DNA of 54,784 bases, taken from positions 1 through 54,784 of the forward strand of contig CAIYBN010000138.1 in the NCBI GenBank assembly GCA_903924465.1, in the 5' to 3' direction. Numbering within the stretch: the stretch's first letter is position 1; the number at the start of each line of letters is the position of its first letter. Shown here in pieces: positions 16,926 through 24,935 of this stretch. The DNA comes from an uncultured Myxococcales bacterium. Its GTDB lineage: Bacteria > Myxococcota_A > UBA9042. The position numbers were made by a program, and so were the translations under genes. A model generated the notes under the pieces. That model saw only the letters and a program-made list of their open reading frames with translations. It was not told the origin of the DNA and did no database searches.

Positions 16926-17986
16926 GGCACGCCCTTGAGCGCTTGCACGGCCGACACAAACGCTTCCACGCCAGCGATCGGCGTTTCCGGAATGCAGCCA
17001 TGGCCCAAATTCGCGATCCAGCCGTGGCCTTGCGTCGCCGCATGCATCTCCTGCACGCGCTTCTGGATGTGCGCGGCCGGCGCGAACAGCTCGATCGGAT
17101 CGAGGTTGCCCTGCACCACCGCATTCGGATCCAGCTTGCGCACCGCGGCGAATTCGACCCGTCCGTCCAGGCCCAGCGCATCCGCGCCCAGTTTCAGCGA
17201 ACTTTCCAGCAGCGGACCGCTGTGACGCGCAAACACGATGATCTTGCCGCCACGGGCGTGGATCGCCCGCACGATGCGCTCGGTCGACGGCCGCACAACC
17301 GCATCGTAATCCGCCGCGCGCAGTTCACTCGCCCACGTGTCAAACAGCTGCACCGCGTCCGCACCGGCGTCCAGTTGCATCGACAGGTAATCGATGACCG
17401 CGTCCGCCAGTTTGTCCAGCAAGCTCTTCAGCATCTCCGGCGCCTGCCACAGCATCGCCTTGATGTGCTCGAACTGCCGGCTGCCTTTGCCTTCAATCAT
17501 GTAGCAAGCCAGCGTGAACGGCGCGCCGGAAAAGCCGAGCAGCGCGTGGTTCGGCAACTCGCCGCGAATCAGCCGCAGCGCGTCACCGACGTAGCCCAGC
17601 CGTTCGGCGGTGTGGGTCGTCAGGCGATCGATGTCCGCCTGCGAACGCACGACGGGCCCCAGAATCGGCCCGCCTTCCGGAAACTGGACGTTCAGTCCCA
17701 TCGCCTCCGGAATCGTCAGAATATCGCTGAACAGAATCGCCGCATCCATGCCGAAGCGCCGCACCGGCTGGAGCGTGACTTCCATCGCCAGTTCGGGCGT
17801 ATGGACCATCTCCAAGAACGTGTGCTGCTGGCGAACCGCGCGGTATTCCGGCAGGTAGCGACCGGCCTGGCGCATCAGCCACAGCGGTGGCCGATCCACG
17901 GGCTGGTTGGCCAGCGCGGCCATCATTCGGGAACGACAAGACATCTCGCCAGCCGCAAGGGGCTTGGCAATCAAACCTGAATTCAT
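16922..17986 (-). CDS. hemE: Uroporphyrinogen decarboxylase
   Basis: This enzyme decarboxylates the four acetate side chains of uroporphyrinogen III to give coproporphyrinogen III. The family signature PPLWLMRQAGRYLPEYR is at residues 33-49, with the catalytic Asp in GMDAAILFSDI. FSGAPFTLACYMIEG and the C-terminal GHGCIPETP loop are also typical. The length of 354 is normal. It is the first gene of the minus-strand hem cluster, with ATGA overlap into hemY. The Shine-Dalgarno sequence is weak (GAGAGAG, 5 bases before ATG). Other haem genes (hemB, C, D, L, H) are not in the window. Confidence 0.95.
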   Translation of the reverse strand: MNSGLIAKPLAAGEMSCRSRMMAALANQPVDRPPLWLMRQAGRYLPEYRAVRQQHTFLEMVHTPELAMEVTLQPVRRFGMDAAILFSDILTIPEAMGLNVQFPEGGPILGPVVRSQADIDRLTTHTAERLGYVGDALRLIRGELPNHALLGFSGAPFTLACYMIEGKGSRQFEHIKAMLWQAPEMLKSLLDKLADAVIDYLSMQLDAGADAVQLFDTWASELRAADYDAVVRPSTERIVRAIHARGGKIIVFARHSGPLLESSLKLGADALGLDGRVEFAAVRKLDPNAVVQGNLDPIELFAPAAHIQKRVQEMHAATQGHGWIANLGHGCIPETPIAGVEAFVSAVQALKGVP

Positions 17987-18032
17987 GTTGACTCTCTCAC
18001 GCAGACACGCCGCAAATCGCGTCGACGGTGGA

Positions 18033-18038
18033 ACTATA
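18033..18038 (-). promoter_or_regulatory. Candidate -10 element (TATAGT) upstream of hemE
   Basis: On the minus strand TATAGT lies about 47 bases before the hemE start codon in an otherwise GC-rich gap. No good -35 hexamer sits at the right distance; GTGACT at 19 bp is the best candidate. This is a weak call based on base composition and position. Confidence 0.25.
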
Positions 18039-18067
18039 ACCGGGTTGCAAAGGCAAAAGTCACGGCG

Positions 18068-18094
18068 CTGTCATGGCTGTAACAGCCGTGTCAG
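18068..18094. terminator. Hairpin downstream of the Cys-rich lipoprotein gene
   Basis: CTG-T-CATGGCTG-TAA-CAGCCGTG-T-CAG folds into an 8-bp stem with one G-T pair, extended by 3 bp beyond a T-T mismatch, with a TAA loop. It begins 8 bases after the lipoprotein stop on the minus strand and is followed by CTTTT only a few bases later. It is either a weak intrinsic terminator or an operator for the hem genes just downstream. Confidence 0.4.
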
Positions 18095-18102
18095 GGCCTC
18101 AA

Positions 18103-19260
18103 TCAAGGCGTGGTCGCCGTGGGGGTGTACTGGCATTGACGAATGCAGAGTTTGGCTTGGACGACGCCCTTGTCGTCCTTGACTTCCTGGCAGCCGTAGC
18201 CCTGGGGACACGGGCCAACGGCGTCTTCCGTGCACGGCAGGAAGCAGAACGGGCCGTACTCTTTGCCCGCGCTGTCCTTGGTCTTGGCGCATTCCGCCGG
18301 CTTGCCGCCGCACGCCTTGACGTCCTGATCTTGATCGTCGCAAGGCCCGCAATACGGCAGCGTCGGTGTTTCGCACAAGCCCGTTCCCGGGTTGCAGACG
18401 AGGCCAAACGAACACTCGAAGTTCATCGTGCAGCCCTTGACCACGCACTTGCCGCCGTCGCACTTGAGGCCGGCGTCCTGGCATTCGGAATCGATCTCGC
18501 AGCCCGGGTAGCACTTGTGCGCCACGAGCACGCAGTGCTGTTCCTTGGCGCATTCAGCCGACGTCAAGCAGCCGCCGGGGATCTTGCAATGCTGGTCGAC
18601 GCACTTCGCGTCCGTGCTGAGCGATGCGCAGTCTGGATCGGCCGTGCACGGCGAGACGCAGTGGCCGAGCGAGCAGACCGTCGGCGCGCCGGCAGGTTGC
18701 GGGCAAGCGGTGTCAGCGGTGCAGCCTTTGACGCAAGCGCCGTAGTCCGCATTGCAGATGAACTGGAATGGACAGTCGACGTCGGCCTTGCACAAGCCCG
18801 ATCCCGGCGCGCAGGAGCCGTTCTTGGGCACGCACTGCATGCTGGCGCTGCCGGCAACTGCCTTGCAGGCGAAGGCTTTTGGGCAGCCGGCGTCGCCGAC
18901 ACAAGCCTCGCCGCAAAAGTTGCCGCCTTTGTCGTAGGGGATGCAGATCGAGCCATTCTCGGCGCCAGCGCACTCGGTGTCGACGTTGCACGGGTCGCAC
19001 ACGGTGCGCGACTTCTTGCAGGTCCTGGAGCACGGGTCGCAGTACTCGCCGCTTGCGCACTCGTCGAACGTGTCGCAGACGTGCTTGTCAGTGGGGCCGA
19101 CGCATTGGACGGCTTGGATGTCGCCGTTCTTGACGTCGGGACCGGTGTCCTGCCAGACGATGTCGTAGCCAAGGCCGGTGTTGGCGTCGCCGCCCGTCGC
19201 CGTGGTTTTGCCGCTGCAACCAGCGACCAGTGCCGCCAGGAGGATGACCAGTCTGCGCAT
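18103..19260 (-). CDS. Cys-rich multi-disulfide lipoprotein
   Basis: This is a 385-residue surface lipoprotein with the lipobox V-A-G-C (Cys16). Dozens of cysteines are spaced in repeated short units (for example CDTFDECASGEYC, CNVDTECAGAENGSIC and CNADYGACVKGC), resembling the EGF-like and disulfide-rich surface proteins of myxobacteria. No catalytic motif is visible. ATG 19260 was chosen because GCGAGG lies 5 bases upstream and a signal peptide follows; the longer frame would overlap the upstream gene. The gap to the BamB-like gene is only 28 bases, so it is probably the third gene of a YfgM-BamB-like operon. A hairpin follows the stop. A structural or adhesive envelope role is inferred. 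Confidence 0.75.
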   Translation of the reverse strand: MRRLVILLAALVAGCSGKTTATGGDANTGLGYDIVWQDTGPDVKNGDIQAVQCVGPTDKHVCDTFDECASGEYCDPCSRTCKKSRTVCDPCNVDTECAGAENGSICIPYDKGGNFCGEACVGDAGCPKAFACKAVAGSASMQCVPKNGSCAPGSGLCKADVDCPFQFICNADYGACVKGCTADTACPQPAGAPTVCSLGHCVSPCTADPDCASLSTDAKCVDQHCKIPGGCLTSAECAKEQHCVLVAHKCYPGCEIDSECQDAGLKCDGGKCVVKGCTMNFECSFGLVCNPGTGLCETPTLPYCGPCDDQDQDVKACGGKPAECAKTKDSAGKEYGPFCFLPCTEDAVGPCPQGYGCQEVKDDKGVVQAKLCIRQCQYTPTATTP

Positions 19261-19288
19261 CGGAACCTCGCCTGCCATCGCCGTTCGT

Positions 19289-20455
19289 CTACCACACGCC
19301 TTGCGCGTCGTGCAGCGCCAGAGCATACAACACACCGCCGTTGGATACCGCATAGGCACGCTCGCCGCGCACTTGTGGCACCGCGGTGAAGCCCCATTCC
19401 AGCATGGCGCGCGACACCGCGATCCCGGTCGCTGCGTGCACCAAGTCGAGCCCCTGCTCCGTCGGCACCAGCAGCGTGCCGCCGCTCACGTCTGACCAGG
19501 CCAAGTAACCCGACGGATTGCCCGGCAAGCGATGGCTCCGCAGCACATTTCCAGTTTCGAGATCCACCACGTGAAGCGTGCCCGTCGCCGCCAGCACAAA
19601 GATTTGATCGCCATGAACCAGCGGCGGGCCCATGCCTTCGATATCGCAATGCCACACCTGATGACCATCCACGGCACGCAGCGCGTACAGGCCGCCGGAA
19701 TGGCTCGCCGCGAGCAGCCAATCGCCGGGCTGCTTGTCGTCCACTTTCACGGGCCGCTTGATCAGGACCGGCGTCGTATCCACATCGGCGTACGGACTTC
19801 GCGTCGCGCGCCCGAGATCGACCTGCCAGGTCAAGCCGCCGTCACGGGCGCCCAGGGCCACCAATTTCCCGCCGGGCATGCCGGCAAAGACGAGCGATCC
19901 GGCCGGGAGCACGCCAGACTGTCCTTCAATCAGAAATTCTCTGGTAATTTCAGCGTTATACCGCCACTCCGGCTTGCCGGTCGAACGATTCAATGCGACG
20001 ATCGCACCCGGATCTGCCGCGACATACAAACGTTGGGCATCGGCTGCGAGCGGTGCTTGGACCGCGGCTTGCAGTCGGCTCGGCTCCGGCCAGAGCGAAT
20101 GACCGGTCACCGCGTCGAACGCGTACACGGCGCCAGCGCGGGTCACAGCATAGGCCGCGCCATTGTCGACGACTGGCTGGCTGTCAATGCGCTCGGTCGT
20201 CGCCGCCGTCCACAATTCTTCTCCGGAAGCGGCGACATAGGCCCGCAGACCGGTTGCGGACGCGGCGTACAGCCATGTGCCATGCGGCGAAACCGTGATG
20301 CCGCCATGCTCACGCGGTTTCCACGCCATCGGCGCAGGCGTCGCCATTTGCGCACGCCAAATCACCTGCACGTTCTGCGCAGCGGCCACCGTCGGCAGCA
20401 GTCCTGCCGCGAAGCCAAGCGCGGCCAGCGACAGCAGCAACCTGTTCAAGCGCAT
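19289..20455 (-). CDS. PQQ-like beta-propeller protein, BamB-like
   Basis: This 388-residue exported protein has PQQ/quinoprotein-type propeller repeats: GLRAYVAASGEELW, AVYAFDAVTGHSLW, AIVALNRSTGKPEW, KLVALGARDGGLTW, GLYALRAVDGHQVW and TLHVVDLETGNVL. BamB, the accessory propeller of the outer-membrane beta-barrel assembly machine, has this fold. In proteobacteria BamB is encoded directly after yfgM, as here. Unlike E. coli BamB there is no lipobox; the signal peptide ends in VAAA, suggesting a soluble periplasmic protein. The start codon shares one base with the YfgM-like stop (TGATG). BamB function is inferred from fold and neighbourhood. Confidence 0.75.
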   Translation of the reverse strand: MRLNRLLLSLAALGFAAGLLPTVAAAQNVQVIWRAQMATPAPMAWKPREHGGITVSPHGTWLYAASATGLRAYVAASGEELWTAATTERIDSQPVVDNGAAYAVTRAGAVYAFDAVTGHSLWPEPSRLQAAVQAPLAADAQRLYVAADPGAIVALNRSTGKPEWRYNAEITREFLIEGQSGVLPAGSLVFAGMPGGKLVALGARDGGLTWQVDLGRATRSPYADVDTTPVLIKRPVKVDDKQPGDWLLAASHSGGLYALRAVDGHQVWHCDIEGMGPPLVHGDQIFVLAATGTLHVVDLETGNVLRSHRLPGNPSGYLAWSDVSGGTLLVPTEQGLDLVHAATGIAVSRAMLEWGFTAVPQVRGERAYAVSNGGVLYALALHDAQGVW

Positions 20456-21279
20456 CAGAGGCTCGCCAGCTTCGCTCGCGCATCGGCGGCCACCCAGGCC
20501 AGCGCGCCGGCGGGCGGATCCTTGTCGCCCGGGCGAGCCAACTTGACGGCTTCCGCATACGCGGCCTTGGCCTTGGTCGCATCGGCTGCTTTGGAGCCCA
20601 TCGCCGGATTGTACAGGTCACCGGTGCGCAGTTGCGCAAACGCCTTGTCAAACGGCCACGCGGACAGTTGGGCCACTTTCGTCCACTCGGCTGCGGCATC
20701 CGCAGATTTGCCCAGAGCCGCCAAAGCCACCGCGCGCTGTTGGCGCAAGGGCAATTCCAGCGCCTGGCCGCCCACCTTGGCGAGCGCCGCATCCACAGCG
20801 GTCAGCTGCGCAGCAAAATCGCCATTCACGGCCTTCGCACTGCCAACCACCAAATTGATCCACGGAGCGACCGTTTCATCGTCGACCTTGCCCGCCGCGA
20901 CGACCGCTTCCGCGCGCGCCTTGTCCGAATCGAACGAATCCTTCACCGCCGGCTTCTTTTTGGCCGCAGCTTCCTCTTTCGGCGCCTCGCCTTCCGCGGG
21001 CTTTGGCTCTTCCTGCGGCGGCACGACCGATCGGCTCGCGAGTTGGAACACCACGCTCGTCGCGTCCGCGCGGGCATTGGCGCGCGATTCGGCGATCAAG
21101 TTGGCCACGCCAATGCCGCCCCAAACCAGCGTCACCGCGCCGATTCCGCCCAGCACGGGCTTCCAATGCGCTTCCACCCATTCGCTCAACGACCAGAGCT
21201 TTTGTTCCACGATTTCAGGGGCAATCAGCTCAACGTGTTGCTCTTTCTTGGTCTTGCGCGGTCGCCGAATGGTCGCCAT
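20455..21279 (-). CDS. YfgM-like tetratricopeptide membrane protein
   Basis: This 274-residue protein has a cytoplasmic N-terminus rich in Lys/Arg, one membrane helix (about residues 43-63) and a periplasmic helical domain of TPR type after a Pro/Glu/Lys-rich linker. QRAVALAALGKSADAAAEWTKV and KAKAAYAEAVKLA are TPR-like. This matches YfgM, the Sec/BAM-associated ancillary factor, in topology and partner gene, though sequence similarity is only in pattern. GGAGA lies 7 bases before the ATG. It is the first gene of the operon with the BamB-like propeller and the Cys-rich lipoprotein. Confidence 0.65.
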   Translation of the reverse strand: MATIRRPRKTKKEQHVELIAPEIVEQKLWSLSEWVEAHWKPVLGGIGAVTLVWGGIGVANLIAESRANARADATSVVFQLASRSVVPPQEEPKPAEGEAPKEEAAAKKKPAVKDSFDSDKARAEAVVAAGKVDDETVAPWINLVVGSAKAVNGDFAAQLTAVDAALAKVGGQALELPLRQQRAVALAALGKSADAAAEWTKVAQLSAWPFDKAFAQLRTGDLYNPAMGSKAADATKAKAAYAEAVKLARPGDKDPPAGALAWVAADARAKLASL

Positions 21280-21500
21280 TTTGCACTCTCCGTTGGGCTT
21301 CCCAGGCAGGCGTCATGGAAGGTTCCGGACGCGCCGCGCAGGATTTGCAGGCGGCGTGTGGTAGTGCGAGACTGGCAACTTGTCAACCGGGACGGGTAGC
21401 CGCCGCGCGAGACAGCTACCCCGCAGCATCCGATTTTTACCAACAATTTTCTGCCCTTTACCATCGCGGCCCCTTTCTTCCGCGTCTTCGAGTTTGCGCC
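21280..21500. promoter_or_regulatory. Divergent intergenic region, yfgM-like / aminotransferase
   Basis: This 221-base region holds promoters for both directions and no gene. On the plus strand, TTTACC (21436-21441), 17-bp spacer and TACCAT (21459-21464) form a plausible sigma-70-type promoter 37 bases before the aminotransferase ATG, in the most AT-rich part of the gap. A GGGTAGC/GCTACCC inverted repeat (21394-21400 and 21415-21421) lies upstream of it and could be an operator. Confidence 0.4.
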
Positions 21501-22691
21501 ATGCCAAAGTTTCCCCAGTCCTCGCCGTCGGCGAATTCCCTGCGCCCGTCTGTGTTTTCCACCTTGACCGCCCAGTTCAAGCTGCTGCCCGCACCGCCGA
21601 TTCCGCTGCAGTTGGGTGATACGTACCGCGAGCCTTGCGCGGCGGCCCACATCGATCGTGCGGCGCAAAAACTGCCCAAGACCAAGGCGTATGCGTATTC
21701 CAATCCCTGGGGCCTGGAAGAACTGCGCACCGCTGTGGCGCAACGCTGCGCTTCGGATGGCTTTTCCGGCGTGCACGCGGACAACGTCCAGGTCACTGCG
21801 GGTGGTTCGCAGGCCATCAACGTCGCGCTGCAAACGTGGCTCCAGCCTGGCGACGAAGTGCTGGTTTGCGCGCCGTATTGGCCGCTGATCAAAGGCATGG
21901 TGACTTCGCTCGGCGCGGTGCCCGTCGAAGTTCCCTTCTATCCCGGCATTCGCAAAGGCGTTCCCGTCGCGCAGCTGCTCCAGCCCTATGTGACCGAGCG
22001 CACCGTGGCGCTGTACCTGTGCACGCCGAACAATCCGTGCGGTACGGTGCTCTCCGCCGCGCAGGTTTCGGAAGTTGCCGTGTTCGCTGTGAAAAACGAT
22101 CTGTGGACGATCGCCGACGAGGCGTATCACCACTACATCTACGACGACACGCCGCATCCGTGGCTGGCCAACGAGCCGGGCATGGAACAGCGAACGGCTT
22201 CCATTTTCACGACTTCCAAGAGCTACGCGCTGGCCGGCCTGCGCACGGGCTTTCTGGTTGGGCATACGTCGTGGCTCGACGTCGCGCGCCGGGTCAGCAC
22301 GCACCAAATTTACAGCGTGCCGGTGATCTGTCAGTACGCGGCCTTGGGTGCGATCGCGGAGGGCGGGCCGTGGATCGCCGAGACCAAGGCGTCCTACCGC
22401 CGCGTCGCGGAAATCGTCCGCAAGACGCTGCAGGCGGACTTCGGCAACGCCGACGGCGGCGGCTACGTTTTCCCTGATTTCACCAAGGAATTGAATGGCA
22501 AGCCGATGATCACGTGGATTCAGGAGCTGCTGCGCGAAGGCGTCTGCATCAGCCCCGGCGACGCATTCGGCAAGGATTTTGAAAACTTCGCGCGAATCTG
22601 CTTTACATCGGTGCCGGAAGATCAAGTTGTGCTTGCGATTGAACGCCTGAACCGATCGCTTGATCGGCTGCGCGCCGGTCGCGCGTTGTGA
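21501..22691 (+). CDS. Pyridoxal-phosphate aminotransferase, class I/II
   Basis: This is a 396-residue fold-type I aminotransferase. VTAGGSQAINVALQTWLQ is the cofactor phosphate-binding start, CTPNNPCGTVL the conserved Asn-Pro loop and IADEAYHHY the Asp/Tyr pair. TTSKSYALAGLRTG contains the Schiff-base Lys (SKSYALAG) and the phosphate-binding Arg. The C-terminus has FARICFTS, with the substrate-carboxylate Arg. Substrate cannot be assigned; aspartate/aromatic-type or alanine/valine-type are possible. The ATG at 21501 starts the recognisable domain, and the longer frame upstream is antisense to the YfgM-like gene. A metallophosphoesterase follows 16 bases later, probably on the same transcript. 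Confidence 0.85.
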   Translation: MPKFPQSSPSANSLRPSVFSTLTAQFKLLPAPPIPLQLGDTYREPCAAAHIDRAAQKLPKTKAYAYSNPWGLEELRTAVAQRCASDGFSGVHADNVQVTAGGSQAINVALQTWLQPGDEVLVCAPYWPLIKGMVTSLGAVPVEVPFYPGIRKGVPVAQLLQPYVTERTVALYLCTPNNPCGTVLSAAQVSEVAVFAVKNDLWTIADEAYHHYIYDDTPHPWLANEPGMEQRTASIFTTSKSYALAGLRTGFLVGHTSWLDVARRVSTHQIYSVPVICQYAALGAIAEGGPWIAETKASYRRVAEIVRKTLQADFGNADGGGYVFPDFTKELNGKPMITWIQELLREGVCISPGDAFGKDFENFARICFTSVPEDQVVLAIERLNRSLDRLRAGRAL

Positions 22692-22707
22692 TCGCAAGGA
22701 CAAGCCA

Positions 22708-23727
22708 GTGCTGAGGATTGCGCATATTTCCGATCTGCACGTGCTGGATTTGGCCGGAACGGAGTGGCATTCCTTTCTCAACAAACGTGTGACAGGTGCG
22801 ATGAACCTCATCGGCATCCGCCGCAACGCGCATCCCGTGTCGATTGCCGAAAAGTTGGCCGAGCGACTCGCCGCCGGGGACATCGATCACGTCATCCTGA
22901 CCGGCGATTTGACCAACCTCGCGCTCGATTCCGAGTTCAAGCGCGTGCTGGAAGTCGTGCAGCGCATCGGTCCGCCGAGTTTCGTGACGGTCATTCCCGG
23001 CAACCACGACATGTACACGCGCGGCGCGCTGCGGCATCACCGTTTTGAGAAGTGGTTCGGTCCGTACCTCGTGGACGACGCCGACGAGCACCATTCCGCC
23101 TTGACCAAGGGCCGGCTCCACTATCCTTTTGTCCGGGCGCCTGCGCCGCATGTCCGCATCTACGGCCTGTCGAGCGCGATCCCGACGCCGCCGTTCCTGG
23201 CTTTTGGTCATGTGGGCCGGCACCAACTCGATCGCCTCCGGCAATTGGTGAAGTTGGAGCCGCCCGAAGTGAAGGTACGCCTCTGCCTCGTGCATCACAA
23301 CCTGCACCACCGCGTGGGGCCGGCGGAGTACGTCGCTTCGCTCGTGGACCGACGGGCGTTTACCCGGGTCATGCATGAGATCCGCGCGTCCGCGGTCCTG
23401 CACGGCCACACCCATCATCCGCACCAAGGGCATTTGCCGTCGCGCAAGGCGAAAGCGGCTGATGTGACCGCGCAAGTTGACGAAGATGTGCAGATTCAGG
23501 CTGAAGTCGCCGAACTGGGCGCCGATATCCCGGTGATTGGCTGCGGGTCGTCGACGTGGAGCAAGAAAGGCCGCGACCTGGCGCGCTTCAACGTGCTGGA
23601 AATCGATGACCACGGCATCCACGCGATTTCCTCGATGCGCTGGAGCCAGGAACGCGAGGTCTTCGAGCTGGAGCACGAGGACTTGCTCCACAAGTCCCTG
23701 CGCGATAGCGGCATGATCAACCTGTGA
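22708..23727 (+). CDS. Calcineurin-like metallophosphoesterase
   Basis: This 339-residue phosphoesterase has the full dinuclear-metal motif set: D-x-H in HISDLHVLD, G-D in LTGDLTNLAL, G-N-H-D in IPGNHDMY, a His in LVHHNLHH, and H-x-H in LHGHTHH. The family acts on phosphodiesters such as cyclic nucleotides, UDP-diacylglucosamine or phospholipids; the specificity is not evident here. The GTG start at 22708 has AAGGA seven bases upstream and places the first metal motif at the N-terminus; an in-frame start at 22660 lies inside the aminotransferase gene. No signal peptide is seen. The 45 bases after the stop run into the 90-bp repeat. Confidence 0.88.
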   Translation: MLRIAHISDLHVLDLAGTEWHSFLNKRVTGAMNLIGIRRNAHPVSIAEKLAERLAAGDIDHVILTGDLTNLALDSEFKRVLEVVQRIGPPSFVTVIPGNHDMYTRGALRHHRFEKWFGPYLVDDADEHHSALTKGRLHYPFVRAPAPHVRIYGLSSAIPTPPFLAFGHVGRHQLDRLRQLVKLEPPEVKVRLCLVHHNLHHRVGPAEYVASLVDRRAFTRVMHEIRASAVLHGHTHHPHQGHLPSRKAKAADVTAQVDEDVQIQAEVAELGADIPVIGCGSSTWSKKGRDLARFNVLEIDDHGIHAISSMRWSQEREVFELEHEDLLHKSLRDSGMINL

Positions 23728-23772
23728 ACATGACGACCTTATTCGGATGCTCTATTTCGTTGTTCAGACCTG

Positions 23773-23862
23773 TTGCATTTCGGACTGGGACCGCTAGCGT
23801 GCACCTCCGGTGGCACGCCGCGGCTCGCGGACGCTTGATCTCGAACTTCGGTCAGCGTGTAT
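23773..23862. repeat. 90-bp interspersed repeat, copy A
   Basis: This copy is 90 bases and is about 86% identical (77 of 90, by hand) to 35281-35370, with no gap. Both copies can form GCGTGCACC-TC(C/G)-GGTG-x-CACGC, a 9-bp stem with a single bulged purine and a three-base loop. A flanking GACCG/CGGTC pair could enclose it. It ends at the start of the CPBP gene. Confidence 0.7.
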
Positions 23863-23874
23863 AGGGAGGGCTGT

Positions 23875-24615
23875 TTGGCCGTTCTTGCCCAGTCCCAAAG
23901 CGCCCTTGGCAACTACTTCCGCCATTCCTCCGGCGGCACGCAGTCTGCCGTCCTGACCTTGCCGCTCCTGCTCTTCTACGGCGCCGGGATCACGCTCGTG
24001 CCGGAAGCGCGCAACGGCGTCGACCTCATCTCCAGCGCCCTTTCCTCGCTGATGGCCCGCACTTCCAACCCGACCGCCGTCTACGTCGGCTTCTACGGCG
24101 TCCTCGCGGTCGCCGACGTCGTCCTCTTCCTCTGGCTGCGCCGCAAAAACCACCTCAATCCGCAGTGGCTGCTGCCTTTGCTGGGCGAATGCCTGCTCTA
24201 CGCCTTTGTCACCGGCATGTTGGCGTCAATGGCGACCCGATCGGTCCTCGGCCTGGCGACGGACGGCCAAGGCGTGCGGCATTTTGGCCTGATCGCCGGG
24301 CTGATTGTCAGCGCCGGCGCCGGTCTGCACGAGGAGCTGTTCTTTCGGCTGGGTGGCGTGGGCCTGGTGGGCCTGCTGTGGCTCGGCAAGGACTGGCAGA
24401 AGCCGTCCCTGCGCCTGCTGGCCCTCGTCTGCGTCTCGAGTGTGGTCTTTGCGCTCGCCCACTACCTCGGTGAGCCCTTTGCGCTGACGTCTTTCGTCTT
24501 CCGCACGGTCTCCGGGATGCTTTTCGCCACGCTTTTTCTGACCCGCGGCTTCGCTGTCGCCGCGTGGACGCACGCGCTCTACGACGCCTGGGTCATCGTG
24601 GTGATGGGTCGCTGA
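23875..24615 (+). CDS. CPBP family intramembrane (CAAX-type) protease
   Basis: This 246-residue polytopic membrane protein has the CPBP/ABI motif set: EExxxR in HEELFFRLGG, FxxxH in FALAHYLGE, and a final His-rich helix WTHALYDAW. Family members are CAAX prenyl endopeptidase relatives, often involved in peptide maturation or self-immunity; the substrate here is unknown. About six hydrophobic segments are visible. I prefer the TTG at 23875, four bases after GGGAGGG. An alternative GTG at 23857 lies inside the 90-bp repeat, so residues encoded from it would be repeat-derived. The gene converges on the rhodanese gene with 9 bases between stop codons. Confidence 0.8.
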   Translation: MAVLAQSQSALGNYFRHSSGGTQSAVLTLPLLLFYGAGITLVPEARNGVDLISSALSSLMARTSNPTAVYVGFYGVLAVADVVLFLWLRRKNHLNPQWLLPLLGECLLYAFVTGMLASMATRSVLGLATDGQGVRHFGLIAGLIVSAGAGLHEELFFRLGGVGLVGLLWLGKDWQKPSLRLLALVCVSSVVFALAHYLGEPFALTSFVFRTVSGMLFATLFLTRGFAVAAWTHALYDAWVIVVMGR

Positions 24616-24624
24616 GTCAGCGCC

Positions 24625-24909
24625 CTACCACTCGTGAATTCCGCCCATGTTGTACGCCTTCGTGTAGCCCATGCTGCGCAGGATGCGCGCCGCCATGTCG
24701 CTGCGACCACCGGAGCGGCAGTAGAGGACGATGGTCTCGTCGGTCTTGGCATGCTGGTCGATGACTTCGCCAATCACCTGCACTGGGACGTTGATGGCGC
24801 CGGGCAAAGCGCCGCCCGCGTACTCATCCGCCGTCCGCGCGTCGATCAACTTGGCACCTTCCGCCACCAGACGATGTGCCGTCTGCTGGTCAATCCGAAT
24901 ATCGTCCAT
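24625..24909 (-). CDS. Rhodanese-like sulfurtransferase, single domain
   Basis: This 94-residue cytoplasmic protein is of GlpE/PspE size. IDARTADEYAGGALPGAINVP is the rhodanese N-terminal signature. The active-site loop CRSGGRS contains the persulfide Cys64, and the domain ends ARILRSMGYTKAYNMGGIHEW. A six-residue CRSGGR-type loop favours sulfur transfer over phosphatase-like activity. The ATG at 24909 has GGAGA eight bases upstream. The longer open frame upstream is out of frame with the Kazal lipoprotein gene and is not coding. The gap from that lipoprotein's stop is 26 bases, so co-transcription is likely. Confidence 0.9.
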   Translation of the reverse strand: MDDIRIDQQTAHRLVAEGAKLIDARTADEYAGGALPGAINVPVQVIGEVIDQHAKTDETIVLYCRSGGRSDMAARILRSMGYTKAYNMGGIHEW

Positions 24910-24935
24910 GGTTTGCTTCTCCGTCTGGTGAATGT

